From the NCBI GenBank assembly GCA_003150405.1, contig QAMM01000001.1:62001-126000 (forward strand): DNA of 64,000 nucleotides, read 5' to 3'. How positions within the stretch are numbered: position 1 is the stretch's first letter; each line of letters opens with the position of its first letter. Origin of the DNA: Clostridiales bacterium. Its GTDB lineage: Bacteria > Bacillota > Clostridia > Oscillospirales > Ruminococcaceae. The translations under genes and the position numbers were made by a program. Of this stretch, positions 55,647-64,000 are shown in pieces. The notes beneath the pieces were generated by a model that saw nothing but the letters and a program-made list of their open reading frames with translations, did no database searches and had not been told where the DNA came from.

Positions 55647-56933
55647 TTATTTTGCCGCGCACTTGATAGCCTGTTCCAAATCGGCTATAATATCATTGAC
55701 ATCCTCAATGCCGATGGAAAGCCGGATGGTTTCCTCCGAAATATCCGCCGCTTTGAGCTGCTCTGCCGAGAGCTGGCTGTGGGTCGTCGTCGCCGGGTGA
55801 ATGACCAGCGACCGCACATCACCTACATTTGCCACATTCTTGAGGAGCTTTAAGCTGTCAATAAATTTGGCCCCGGCTTCGCGGCCGCCTTTCAGGCCAA
55901 AGGTAAAGACCGCGCTCGCGCCCTTGGGCAGATACTTCCGGGCCCGTTCGTAATAAGGGCTGGACAGAAGCGCCGGGTAGTTAACAAAGCTCACCGCTGG
56001 GTTTTCCTCCAGCCACTGTGCCACCTTGAGGGCGTTTTCACAGTGCCGCTGCATCCGCAGGTGCAGAGTTTCCACACCCTGAAGCACCAGAAATGCGTTG
56101 AATGGGCTCAGGCAGGCACCAAGGTCGCGCATGACCAATGCGCGTAGCCGGCTGATAAACGCAGCCTCGCCCAAATCGGCAAACACAATGCCGTGGTAGC
56201 TCGGGTCCGGCTCGTTGTAAAGCGGAAAACGTGGGTTATCTTTGAATTGGAATCTGCCGCTGTCCACTACAACACCGCACATCGAGGTGGAATGCCCACC
56301 CAGATATTTGGTTGCGGAATGGATGACAAAGTCCGCGCCGTATTCAATCGGTTTGCAGAGGTATGGGGTGGTAAAGGTCGAATCCGCAATCACCGGAACA
56401 CCGTGCTTGTGGGCAATCGCTGCAATCGCTTCAATGTCTGCCACGTTGGCGTTCGGGTTGCCAATCACTTCAAAGAACACCGCACGGGTCTTGTCGTTGA
56501 TCGCTGCTTCCCAGCCATCCATATCGTCCGGATGCACAAACCGCACCTTGATGCCCAGCCGGTCAAGGGTAATACCCAATAGGTTAATGGCCCCGCCGTA
56601 AATGCAGGAGGAGGATACAATCTCGTCCCCTGCTACCGCAAGGTTGAGGATCATATTAAAAATCGCCGCATGGCCGGAGGCAAACGCAAGCGCGCCAATG
56701 CCGCCGTCCAGCTCCGCTATCCGGTCCTCCAGCACTGCACTGGTCGGGTTTTGCAGCCGGGTGTAAATGTTGCCCGGTTCCTTGAGCTCAAACAGTGTTT
56801 TGGCGTGTTCGGTGCTTAAAAATTCGTATGCGTTGGTCTGGTACAGCGGCGGCACAACCGAAAGGGTCGTCGGCTCCACCTTGTAGCCCCCGTGCACCGC
56901 TACGGTATCAAAAGCAAATTTCTGTTCTGGCAT
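55647..56933 (-). CDS. O-acetylhomoserine sulfhydrylase-type PLP enzyme
   Basis: This 428-residue member of the Cys/Met-metabolism PLP family starts at ATG 56933 (MPEQKFAFDTVAVHGGYK), with AGGTGG upstream. PLP contacts are IYTRLQNPT, ASGHAAIFN and HSATKYLGGHS, in which the Lys forms the Schiff base. The length and the AVHGGYK start are those of MetY, which makes homocysteine from O-acetylhomoserine and sulfide. Cysteine synthase side activity is possible. I see no SAM riboswitch or T-box in the 127 bases upstream. Confidence 0.92.
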   Translation of the reverse strand: MPEQKFAFDTVAVHGGYKVEPTTLSVVPPLYQTNAYEFLSTEHAKTLFELKEPGNIYTRLQNPTSAVLEDRIAELDGGIGALAFASGHAAIFNMILNLAVAGDEIVSSSCIYGGAINLLGITLDRLGIKVRFVHPDDMDGWEAAINDKTRAVFFEVIGNPNANVADIEAIAAIAHKHGVPVIADSTFTTPYLCKPIEYGADFVIHSATKYLGGHSTSMCGVVVDSGRFQFKDNPRFPLYNEPDPSYHGIVFADLGEAAFISRLRALVMRDLGACLSPFNAFLVLQGVETLHLRMQRHCENALKVAQWLEENPAVSFVNYPALLSSPYYERARKYLPKGASAVFTFGLKGGREAGAKFIDSLKLLKNVANVGDVRSLVIHPATTTHSQLSAEQLKAADISEETIRLSIGIEDVNDIIADLEQAIKCAAK

Positions 56934-57060
56934 CTTTTTATCCCACCTGTCCGCCGGTCTGCCCGGCATTCATTCATCGTCCTTCCGGAACGCCCTTTGG
57001 AAAGGCAGTCCGAAAAACGGAGTTTCTTTTATCATACACTTTATTGGAGGAATTGTCTAC

Positions 57061-58401
57061 ATGCGCAAAGCCATCTGTTCCATTTTCCTGTCTGCCGTCC
57101 TGTTCATTACCATGGTCGTCTCCCCGGTGTCAACCGCCTCCGCGACCTATCAGCCGGACGCTGACATCAACAGCCAAGCCGCCTATCTGGTCAATCTGGA
57201 TTCTGACACCGTTGTCTATGCCAAAAACGAAAACCAGCAAATTGCCCCGGCCTCTCTCACCAAGATTATGACCGCCATCATCGTACTGGAAGAGGAGGAC
57301 GATCTCGAAGGTACCATCATCACCCCGGGCAGCCGCATCTTCGATGAATTTGTCGGTGTTGGCGCCTCCACGGCCGACTTCCGGGCGGGGGAAAACATCC
57401 GGGTCATTGACCTGCTTTACGGCCTGCTGCTCCAGTCCGCCTGTGAAGCGGGCAGCATTCTCGCGGATTATTACGGCGGCGGCAGCATTCAGGCTTTTGT
57501 CGATAAAATGAACGCCAAGGCACAGGAGCTCGGCGCCGTGAATACCCACTTTGTCAACGCCCATGGCTTGGATGCTGACGGGCAGGTTACTACGGCCAAA
57601 GACATGTACCTCATTACCAAATACGCCCTCACCCTCGACCACTTTGAAGAAATCTCCACCACCCCCATTTATACCGCGCCCGCCACCAACAAGCACGCGG
57701 AGGAACGCAATTTTGTCCATACCAATTTCATGATGAACCAGTACCGCGGCGGCTCCTATTATTACGAGCCCATCCGTGGCATCAAAACCGGCACCACCGA
57801 CGCCGCAGGCAAAAACCTGGTGTCGCTTGCCAGCAAAAACGGCTACAATTATCTTCTGGTCACCTTGGGTGCACCGGATGTTCAAACCGAAAATCTCTGC
57901 TTTAAAGACACCAAATACCTCTACGAGTGGGCGTTTAATACCTTTGAAAACCGCACCGTACTCGACACCACCCAAACCATCGGCACCATCAAGGTGCGGC
58001 TCTCGTCGGAAACCGATACCCTCCAACTCAATGCAGCAGAAAAAGTTACGCTTCTCCTTCCCAAAGATATTGACACCTCCAGTATCCAACAGGTGCTCAA
58101 CATCCCGGAATCGGTTGACGCCCCCATTGAAAAAGGGGATGAAATCGGCACCGTCCAGCTTAAGCTCAACGACGAAATCATCGGTGAAACCAAAGTGCTG
58201 GCAAGTGCAGCGGTCTCCAAGAACTTCATTTACGGTCTCTGGGATTCCATTCAGAATGTTATGAGCAGCATCTGGGCCAAGATTATCCTAGTCCTCGTTG
58301 TGGTAGCCGTCCTCTTTTACATTGTTGTAACCATTCTCTATAACCGCAAGAAAAAGAAAAGCAAACGGCTGAGCACCAAGCGTCCGAAACGGCGTCGGTA
58401 A
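57061..58401 (+). CDS. D-alanyl-D-alanine carboxypeptidase (DacF-like) with SxC motif
   Basis: This 446-residue penicillin-binding protein has a signal peptide to about residue 28, a transpeptidase-like domain with S65-L-T-K68 (nucleophile Ser) and K242-T-G244, a beta-rich C-terminal domain, and a final membrane helix with a very basic tail (YNRKKKKSKRLSTKRPKRRR). The second catalytic motif, normally S-x-N, reads S126-A-C128 here. It trims the pentapeptide of peptidoglycan. GGAGG lies upstream of the ATG. It is monocistronic and divergent from metY. Confidence 0.92.
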   Translation: MRKAICSIFLSAVLFITMVVSPVSTASATYQPDADINSQAAYLVNLDSDTVVYAKNENQQIAPASLTKIMTAIIVLEEEDDLEGTIITPGSRIFDEFVGVGASTADFRAGENIRVIDLLYGLLLQSACEAGSILADYYGGGSIQAFVDKMNAKAQELGAVNTHFVNAHGLDADGQVTTAKDMYLITKYALTLDHFEEISTTPIYTAPATNKHAEERNFVHTNFMMNQYRGGSYYYEPIRGIKTGTTDAAGKNLVSLASKNGYNYLLVTLGAPDVQTENLCFKDTKYLYEWAFNTFENRTVLDTTQTIGTIKVRLSSETDTLQLNAAEKVTLLLPKDIDTSSIQQVLNIPESVDAPIEKGDEIGTVQLKLNDEIIGETKVLASAAVSKNFIYGLWDSIQNVMSSIWAKIILVLVVVAVLFYIVVTILYNRKKKKSKRLSTKRPKRRR

Positions 58402-58433
58402 TGCTGTCGGTCTTTGACATTATGAAAACAAAA

Positions 58434-58476
58434 GAAACAAGGGCGGTCAGGGCAAAAACCTGACCGCCCTTGTTTC
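58434..58476. terminator. Bidirectional terminator between dacF-like and GNAT genes
   Basis: An 18-base perfect stem, GAAACAAGGGCGGTCAGG (58434-58451) against its complement (58459-58476). Confidence 0.88.
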
Positions 58477-58537
58477 TCCTCCAATAAGCCGTCCGCTCGT
58501 ATGCCAAACCTCCAGTGCCTAGGCGGCAGAAACGCTT

Positions 58538-59152
58538 TTATCCGCTCCTCCGGAAATCCCATTCCCGGATTTCCATCTCACAATCCCGTAAGACGGTTTC
58601 CACCGCCGCCTTTTCCACCGTGCCAATTGCTGCAAGCGGCCGCGGCTCCCCTTCGGCTCCAATGCGTTTTTCAAAAATCAGCACATCATGCCATTGCCCC
58701 AGCTTGTATCCGGTGCAGTGGTATGTCCCCGCCACGGTAAATCCCAGTCGTGCGTGCAGAGCCTCACTCGCCGCATTCGGTGCCGTCACCAGCCCGTAGA
58801 CGTTCTGCACCCCCTGTAGGGCGAGCAGTTTCATCAGCGCCCGGTAGAGCGCCGTGCCCATCCCTTTTCCCGCCGCCTCCGGCGCAAGATAAACCGAAAG
58901 CTCGGCATTCCACTGGTATGCCGCCCGCTCCTGCATTCGGTGAGCATAGGCATACCCCATCATTTTGCCGTCCGCCTGGCAGATAAGGTAAGGGTAATCT
59001 GCGCCAAACGTCCGAATGCGCTCCGCAAATTCCTTCCTGTCCGGCGCTTCCAATTCAAAAGTAATTGCCGTCTCCCACACATAAGGCGCATAAATTTCCA
59101 GCAGCGCCTCTGCATCGGTCTCCGCCGCAAACCGCACTTCTACCGCTTTCAT
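58538..59152 (-). CDS. GNAT N-acetyltransferase (phosphinothricin acetyltransferase-like)
   Basis: This 204-residue protein has the PAT-type N-terminus VRFAAETDAEALLEIYAPYV plus TAITFELEAP, and the acetyl-CoA loop PEAAGKGMGTALYRALMKLL. It ends with a family-typical HDVLIFEKRIG. ATG 59152 follows GGGGGAG. PAT-like enzymes acetylate small amines or amino acids; the actual substrate is unknown. It lies 10 bases downstream of azlD, so it may be co-transcribed with the amino acid exporter. Confidence 0.85.
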   Translation of the reverse strand: MKAVEVRFAAETDAEALLEIYAPYVWETAITFELEAPDRKEFAERIRTFGADYPYLICQADGKMMGYAYAHRMQERAAYQWNAELSVYLAPEAAGKGMGTALYRALMKLLALQGVQNVYGLVTAPNAASEALHARLGFTVAGTYHCTGYKLGQWHDVLIFEKRIGAEGEPRPLAAIGTVEKAAVETVLRDCEMEIREWDFRRSG

Positions 59153-59162
59153 ACTCTCCCCC

Positions 59163-59498
59163 TCATACAAATACAAACTGGACCAACAGCATATACGCCA
59201 CGGTGCCGCCCACTATTGAGAGCAGCATATTTTTCCGCCAGAGGTGCAGGCCTGCTACCACCGCAATGGCAATGAATTCCGGCAGTCCATAAGGAGTCTC
59301 CAGAACCGTGACATTTTTCAGGCAGTAGACAATCAGCAGCCCAATAACCGCATAAGGAAGCACCGTCGAAAGGTAGCGGATGTATTTCGGCGTCGGCCGG
59401 TTCGCCGGGAAGAGCAAAAAAGGCAGGAACCGGGTCAGCATAGTGCCCAGCACCACCGCCACTACCGTAAGGATTCCCTCGGTCAGCGTCATGCTCAC
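59163..59498 (-). CDS. azlD: AzlD-family branched-chain amino acid transport subunit
   Basis: This 111-residue protein has four membrane helices ([47 protein letters not shown]; a C-terminal [19 protein letters not shown]). It starts at a GTG that overlaps the azlC stop; an ATG two codons later is possible. It works with AzlC. Confidence 0.9.
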   Translation of the reverse strand: MSMTLTEGILTVVAVVLGTMLTRFLPFLLFPANRPTPKYIRYLSTVLPYAVIGLLIVYCLKNVTVLETPYGLPEFIAIAVVAGLHLWRKNMLLSIVGGTVAYMLLVQFVFV

Positions 59499-60199
59499 AG
59501 TCCCGCCCCCTCTCCTGAAAGCGGCTTTTTAAACAGGGTCAGCACCGCGAGCATCAGCAGCATGGCAGGCAGAATGAACTGCTCCGCCCCGAACACCAGC
59601 AGGCTGAGCAGCGAGGCCGCCACCCCAATGACAGCCGGCATGTGCCGTTTCTGCGACCGCCAATGGTCGATGAAGATGACCACAAACAACGCCGTCATTA
59701 CAAAATCTATTCCCTTGGTGTCAAAGGCGATGAGCCCGCCCACCAGTCCGCCAATAGTCGCACCCGCTACCCAGTAAATATGATTGAGCAGCGTCACAAA
59801 AAACATGAACCATCCCCGGTCCACCCCTTCCGGCGGCTCCTTCATACAGTTTATGGTAAAGGATTCATCACACATTCCAAAGATTAAGTACCATTTCTTT
59901 TTACCAACACCCTTGTACCGTTCCAGCATTGAAATGCCGTAAAACAGATGCCGCGCGTTGACCATTAACGTGAGCAAAAAGGCGTAGAGCGGCTGAAAGG
60001 CTGAGGTCAGCAGCGAAACGGTCACAAATTCCATCGACCCCGCAAAAATGGTAAGGCTCATCACCATTGGCCAAACAAAGGAAAAACCTTTGCTGTTCAT
60101 GTAAATTCCATACGCAATCCCCAAAAACAGAAATCCCGCACAGATGGGCAGCGTCAGCGGAAACGCCGCGCGCAGCGCCTTTCGTTTGGTGCCCGGCAA
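59495..60199 (-). CDS. azlC: AzlC-family branched-chain amino acid exporter subunit
   Basis: This 234-residue protein has about six to eight membrane helices. It contains the family hallmarks [33 protein letters not shown] and [15 protein letters not shown]. It starts at a TTG (60199) with a run of G residues upstream. AzlCD complexes export branched-chain amino acids or analogues. The stop and the azlD start overlap, so translation is coupled. Confidence 0.92.
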   Translation of the reverse strand: MPGTKRKALRAAFPLTLPICAGFLFLGIAYGIYMNSKGFSFVWPMVMSLTIFAGSMEFVTVSLLTSAFQPLYAFLLTLMVNARHLFYGISMLERYKGVGKKKWYLIFGMCDESFTINCMKEPPEGVDRGWFMFFVTLLNHIYWVAGATIGGLVGGLIAFDTKGIDFVMTALFVVIFIDHWRSQKRHMPAVIGVAASLLSLLVFGAEQFILPAMLLMLAVLTLFKKPLSGEGAGL

Positions 60200-60231
60200 A
60201 CAAAGCCCCCCCTTTTTGATAGATCGATTTT

Positions 60232-60261
60232 ATCATAACCTTTATGCGGCGCCGCTGTCAA
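60232..60261 (-). promoter_or_regulatory. Promoter of azlCD
   Basis: Minus strand TTGACA (60256-60261), 18 bases, TATGAT (60232-60237). A GGCGCC palindrome lies in the spacer. Confidence 0.65.
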
Positions 60262-60663
60262 GAATCGTCATATCATGTAGGAAATGCAGTAAAACTTCCT
60301 TGCTTTTCGGAACCTCGCTTTTTTCATCGAGCTGTTTTGGATGAAAAGCAGCCTGTGCCCTGTACGAACCGCTTTGCACGAGTTCACGCACATATCGGAA
60401 TGCATCCGGCCATAATGAGCAAAGCCATTCTCTCGTGTCGATCCTTTTTTCCGGCCCCGCCCCTACAACGCCCCCAAGCTGGCTTTGGGCAAATACGGTC
60501 CTGTGTCGCGTCGGTTCCCCTCCGCATGTTCCACTCTCCAAAGCATGCCCGTTTACAGCAAACCAGACTGGCCTTTCTTCCGTCTCTGTGGAGATCCCGT
60601 ATCCGCTTTCCGGTTTTCTCCCTCTCATAGGCAACCTGTTTCCCAGAATTCCCCATCCTATAA
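60262..60663. other. Gap without a recognised gene
   Basis: Two overlapping frames of about 130 codons run on opposite strands here (stops near 60242 and 60630). Neither has a good ribosome site or any recognisable motif, so I call neither. Confidence 0.45.
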
Positions 60664-60692
60664 TTGCGTTCTCTGCACGTTCATGATATAAT
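60664..60692 (+). promoter_or_regulatory. Promoter of the second aldo/keto reductase gene
   Basis: TTGCGT (60664-60669), 17 bases, TATAAT (60687-60692). The leader is about 160 bases long and contains a GGCCCG/CGGGCC hairpin around 60750-60765. Confidence 0.65.
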
Positions 60693-60858
60693 TTTTAAAG
60701 AACTCAAAAAACGGGCTAGCATCTCGTATGCTTTTTTGAACAACATCACCCGGCCCGCCGGGCCGTACGCCCCTCTTTTCCGGCTCGCTTTTCCGCTTGG
60801 AAAAGCCCGTTTATACATTCACATCCCATCAATCAATCCAACAAGGAGGAGAACTACT

Positions 60859-61974
60859 ATGGAATACCGCAACATGAAGGACGCTAAAGTCAGCCTGCTC
60901 GGCTTCGGCTGCATGCGTTTCCCCGTTCGGGAGGATGGCAAAATCGACCGTCCCCGTTCCTTCAAAATGCTTGACGCCGCTTATGACGCTGGTGTCACCT
61001 ACTACGACACCGCCTACCCCTATCACGCTGGGGAAAGCGAGCTGGTCGTCGGTGAATGGCAGAAAACCAAACCGCGCGAAAGCCTGCTCATCGCCACCAA
61101 ATATCCGAGCTGGGAACTCAAAGAAGCCGGGGATATTGAAAAAACCTTAAACGAACAGCTCAGCAAGCTCCAGACCGATTACATCGACTTTTACCTACTG
61201 CACGCCCTCAATACCGAGCGCTGGGAAAAGTACAAGAGCATAGGCATCTTTAAAATCCTTGATGATCTCAAAGCCAAAGGCCTTGTCCGCCACATCGGGT
61301 TTTCGTTCCATGACGACTATCCGGTTTTTGAAGAAATCATCAACGCCTATAACTGGGATTTCTGTCAAATTCAGCTCAATTACATGGACAATGAGTACCA
61401 GGCTGGTGTCAAGGGCTGCGCTCTCGCCAAGGAAAAAGGCATCCCCATCGTTGTGATGGAGCCGATCAAAGGCGGCAGCCTTGCAAACCCGCCGGAGGAA
61501 ATCCGCTCGCATTTTGAGGCGCTCCACCCAGATTGGTCGCCTGCTTCCTGGGCGCTGCGCTGGTGCGCCGAGCAGGACAGCGTCAAGGTCATCCTCTCCG
61601 GCATGAGCACCGAAGAACAAGTGGCGGATAACCTCAAAACCTTTTCCAGCATTGTCCCGCTCGCCAAAGCGGATTTTGACGCCATTGCGGAAGCAGCTGT
61701 CCTGTACCGCAAACGCATCCTGGTTCCCTGCACCGGCTGCCGGTACTGCATGCCATGTCCCGCCGGCGTTCATATTCCAGACGTCTTTACCATTTACAAT
61801 GACGCCAGCATCTACCAGAACAAAGAAGGCGCCAAGCGCCAGTACGACAATCTCGACGAAGGCGCAGGCGCGGAATCCTGCATTGCATGCGGCGCCTGCA
61901 TGGAGCACTGCCCGCAGTCCCTCCAAATCCCGGATTTCATGAAGGACATTGCCGCTTGGGCAAAGACCCTTTAA
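60859..61974 (+). CDS. Aldo/keto reductase with C-terminal ferredoxin domain, paralogue 2
   Basis: This 371-residue protein has the same architecture as the gene at 43323: an AKR barrel (LLGFGCMRFPV, YYDTAYPYHAGESE, ATKYPSW, FYLLHALN) and two Cys-rich motifs (CTGCRYCMPCPAG, one residue shorter between the last Cys residues than in paralogue 1, and CIACGACMEHCPQ). AAGGAGGAG lies before ATG 60859; the longer frame from 60664 begins at the promoter. Substrate unknown. Confidence 0.92.
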   Translation: MEYRNMKDAKVSLLGFGCMRFPVREDGKIDRPRSFKMLDAAYDAGVTYYDTAYPYHAGESELVVGEWQKTKPRESLLIATKYPSWELKEAGDIEKTLNEQLSKLQTDYIDFYLLHALNTERWEKYKSIGIFKILDDLKAKGLVRHIGFSFHDDYPVFEEIINAYNWDFCQIQLNYMDNEYQAGVKGCALAKEKGIPIVVMEPIKGGSLANPPEEIRSHFEALHPDWSPASWALRWCAEQDSVKVILSGMSTEEQVADNLKTFSSIVPLAKADFDAIAEAAVLYRKRILVPCTGCRYCMPCPAGVHIPDVFTIYNDASIYQNKEGAKRQYDNLDEGAGAESCIACGACMEHCPQSLQIPDFMKDIAAWAKTL

Positions 61975-62206
61975 TTTGCCATTATAAAAAATCCCGGCTT
62001 GTATAATGTGCTGCCTTTGAGGTAAGCAGTGCAAAAAAGAAAGCACTGAAAAATCTTGAAGGGAGCATATTTTTCCGCTACGGGTTCACGCGGCGTTTTT
62101 GCCGCAATTCATCGGGGATTTTTCCGGGCGGTAAACGCTCTGTCCACTGTCTGAAAAGCTCCTGCTCCCTCCAGCCAAATGCCCTCACATCTTTCTTACA
62201 TCATTC
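61975..62206. other. Gap between convergent genes
   Basis: No gene seen. No clear terminator for the plus-strand reductase is found before the hairpin at 62207. Confidence 0.4.
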
Positions 62207-62242
62207 AAAAAAGAGGTATGCCGTTTTTGGCATACCTCTTTT
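62207..62242. terminator. Terminator of the corrinoid protein gene, bidirectional
   Basis: AAAAAAGAGGTATGCC (62207-62222) pairs with GGCATACCTCTTTT (62229-62242), with T runs on both strands. Confidence 0.9.
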
Positions 62243-62262
62243 AATGTTTACTCATCAACCGC

Positions 62263-62892
62263 TCACGCTTCTACAATACTCAGCGCCGCCTCTGCCGCAG
62301 CCGACGCATTATCGGTGTAGCAGTCCGCTCCAATGGTATCACAGAAGCTCTGGGTAACCGGCGCGCCGCCAATCATGATCTTGCAGTCCATCCCCTTAGC
62401 TTTCGCAAGGTCAACAACCTCTTTCATCTGACCCATGGTGGTGGTGAGCAGCGCAGAACAGCATATCGCCTTTGCGTCGTTCTCCTCCGCCGCCTCAATA
62501 AATTTTTCCGGTGCCACGTCAACACCCAGGTCAACCACGTTGATGTTTTTGCTCTCCATCATCATTTTAACCAAGTTTTTGCCAATGTCGTGCAGGTCGC
62601 CCTTAACAGTGCCGATGACAACGGTCCCCTTCGGCTCAAAGCCCTCGGCAATGAGCTTCGGCTTGAGCACCTCAATGCCCATATTCATTGCACGCGCAGA
62701 GATAAGAACCTCCGGCACAAAGACCTCGTTGTTTTTAAACTTCTCGCCAATAATGTTCATGCCCGAAAGCAGGCCCTGCTCCAGAATCTCCTGCGGGGAA
62801 ATACCCTCGTTCAGCGCCTGAGCCACCAGCTCCTTGACCTTCGGTGCGCGGCCCTGCTGCAAAAATGTGCTCATTTCATCCAATATGCTCAT
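62263..62892 (-). CDS. Corrinoid-binding methyltransferase subunit
   Basis: This 209-residue protein has a helical cap domain (ISPQEILEQGLLSGMNIIGE, NNEVFVPEVLISARAM) and a B12-binding Rossmann domain with the D99-L-H101-D-I-G104 motif, whose His is the lower cobalt ligand, and SALLTTTMGQMKEVV. This is the MtbC/MttC/MetH-like corrinoid protein that carries a methyl group between two methyltransferases. The ATG at 62892 follows AAGGAG and lies inside the 3' end of the upstream regulator gene. Confidence 0.93.
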   Translation of the reverse strand: MSILDEMSTFLQQGRAPKVKELVAQALNEGISPQEILEQGLLSGMNIIGEKFKNNEVFVPEVLISARAMNMGIEVLKPKLIAEGFEPKGTVVIGTVKGDLHDIGKNLVKMMMESKNINVVDLGVDVAPEKFIEAAEENDAKAICCSALLTTTMGQMKEVVDLAKAKGMDCKIMIGGAPVTQSFCDTIGADCYTDNASAAAEAALSIVEA

Positions 62893-64000
62893 AACCATTC
62901 TCCTTCTGTGCTGTTAATGTAATATTTCCGCGGCTTTCCCGGTATCTCTTGGGCGAGACGCCGACCTGCCGCTTAAAGACTTTGGTAAAATAACTCTGGT
63001 CCTCAAACCCGCACTCACTTGCAACCTCCACCAATGCGCTGTCGTTGTCCAATAGCATGAGTTTTGCCTTATCAATCCGCACCTTATTGATGAAAGACGA
63101 AAGGCTCTCCCCTGTTTCCTCCTTGAAAATGCGGGACAAATAGGACTTGCTCAGGCAGACATAAGCGGCTGCATCGTCCAGCGAAATCTTCTCCGCAAAG
63201 TGGTTTTTTACATATTCTGCGGCTTTAAACACGACATCCGAATGCTTGATGTGTGAAAAATCAAAGGAATAATCAATAAAACGGTGCATCAGAGTTGAAA
63301 GCCAGGCCCCAATTTCCTCTACCGATGAAAGCCGCTCCACCTCTTTGATGAAGTTTTCATTGCAGACAAAAATTTCGTTTAAATCCGCACCGGCTTCAAT
63401 CGTCGCTCGGGATATCACCACCGCCAGCTCCAACGCCCGCGCCTTCATGACATCCAAGTCGTACTCCGCCACAAAGTAAATGTGCCCCAAAAGCTCGTTG
63501 AGCAGCTGTTGGGAACCCTTTTTGTCCTTGCGGTAGATCATGGCCTGTAATTTCTTTTCGGTGTCAATAGGGTATGCGGTATTGCCCTCCCGGAACTTCT
63601 GCCCGGCGCTGTAAAGCTCATTTAACACCTTTTCCTGTTCGTAAATGACGGTGCCTGCCAAATTGTGCGTCCGCCCGGAAATCCCGGTGGTCAGCAGCGC
63701 CATGGTTTCGGCAAGGTCATTGACCCGCGCTGTCGAAAAAACCGGCAACAGCTTCAAATCATCGGCAAAAATGCCGTCCTGCTCGCTGTAATCCTCCGGT
63801 TCCCCCATTAAAATCGGCCCCGCAACCAGTCCAAAGGCCAGCTGTCCCTGCTCATCACAGAGCGGGGAGGCCACAAACACCATCCCCATTGGGCAATAGT
63901 AAATGTATTTGCCGTTCCAGCGCAGCGCCTCGTTGCAGCCATATAAACAGGTGTTGAGCGGATTGCAGTTTTCCTTGTGGCAGTAGCTGCAAAACCAGCC
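62876..64000 (-). CDS. PocR-domain AraC-family regulator, 5' end outside window
   Basis: At least 374 residues, open to the window edge. The visible N-terminal part has a PocR-like sensory domain with Cys-rich GWFCSYCHKENCNP and CLYGCNEAL, then YYCPMGMVFVASPL and LAFGLVAGPILMGE. The middle is helical. The C-terminal AraC DNA-binding domain has ISLDDAAAYVCLSKSYLSRI and VEVASECGFEDQSYFTKVFK. It overlaps the corrinoid gene by 17 bases, so both are translated together. PocR domains respond to small hydrocarbon derivatives, which suggests control of methylated-compound use. Confidence 0.9.
   Translation of the reverse strand, partial: GWFCSYCHKENCNPLNTCLYGCNEALRWNGKYIYYCPMGMVFVASPLCDEQGQLAFGLVAGPILMGEPEDYSEQDGIFADDLKLLPVFSTARVNDLAETMALLTTGISGRTHNLAGTVIYEQEKVLNELYSAGQKFREGNTAYPIDTEKKLQAMIYRKDKKGSQQLLNELLGHIYFVAEYDLDVMKARALELAVVISRATIEAGADLNEIFVCNENFIKEVERLSSVEEIGAWLSTLMHRFIDYSFDFSHIKHSDVVFKAAEYVKNHFAEKISLDDAAAYVCLSKSYLSRIFKEETGESLSSFINKVRIDKAKLMLLDNDSALVEVASECGFEDQSYFTKVFKRQVGVSPKRYRESRGNITLTAQKENGYEHIG

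Noticed and set aside
56934..57060. Possible SAM riboswitch or T-box before the metY-like gene
   Set aside because: The 127-base divergent gap shows neither the SAM-I core nor a T-box sequence and is short for either.
60242..60634. Opposing frames of about 130 codons on both strands
   Set aside because: No ribosome site, no recognisable motif, and the azlCD promoter lies at one end. Left as an unresolved gap.

Overview
The window looks like the chromosome of an anaerobic, mid-GC member of the Clostridia, most likely an Oscillospiraceae/Ruminococcaceae-type gut bacterium. The signs are Gram-positive Shine-Dalgarno sites with many TTG and GTG starts, canonical sigma-A promoters, a CIRCE operator on groESL, four-Cys Rrf2 and ferredoxin-tailed aldo/keto reductases, Rnf-type membrane subunits, a PocR-domain regulator beside a corrinoid protein, and many lipoproteins. 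No taxonomic marker was compared, so the family-level placement is inference.

Positions 1-15,000 are accessory. After a truncated PAP2 phosphatase, a GyrI-like protein and a DsbA-like protein comes a c-di-GMP-I riboswitch followed by two consecutive intrinsic terminators and a small gene. Next is a block of secreted lipoproteins (2,800-7,860). It holds a WG-repeat protein, two mosaic paralogues with near-identical C-termini but diverged N-terminal halves, the 3' stub of a third copy, repeated terminator/promoter cassettes and a 105-bp hairpin-rich insertion between 12-bp direct repeats. A 1143-residue ChW-like-repeat/C39 peptidase protein, an XRE regulator, a frameshifted ATP-dependent DNA ligase, a P-loop kinase-like gene and a HipA-like remnant follow, ending at an initiator tRNA gene.

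Positions 15,000-38,100 are core information processing, nearly all on the minus strand: rsmE, an epimerase, the block rpoB-rpoC-rpsL-rpsG-fusA-tuf, an Rrf2 regulator, dgt-dnaG-rpoD, a YigZ-like gene, rpmE and a phosphosugar mutase.

Positions 38,150-41,700 hold the most unusual system seen here. Three overlapping genes encode homologues of RnfD, RnfE and RnfA, without RnfB, RnfC or RnfG nearby. Three of the four cysteines expected to hold the intramembrane [2Fe-2S] cluster are replaced, and the flavin-acceptor threonine of RnfD appears to be serine. They sit directly upstream of a DUF4015-type putative glycosidase and the phosphosugar mutase. This looks like an Rnf core stripped of its recognised redox centres.

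Positions 41,800-64,000 carry a MecA-like adaptor, rpe with a terminator-like palindrome in its leader, two paralogous ferredoxin-tailed aldo/keto reductases, an AEC transporter, a response regulator/histidine kinase/HtrA cluster, a Gfo/Idh/MocA oxidoreductase, groESL, a metallophosphoesterase, a MetY-type sulfhydrylase, a DacF-like carboxypeptidase with an altered second motif, a GNAT enzyme, the AzlCD exporter, and a corrinoid-binding protein overlapped by a PocR/AraC regulator that runs off the window.
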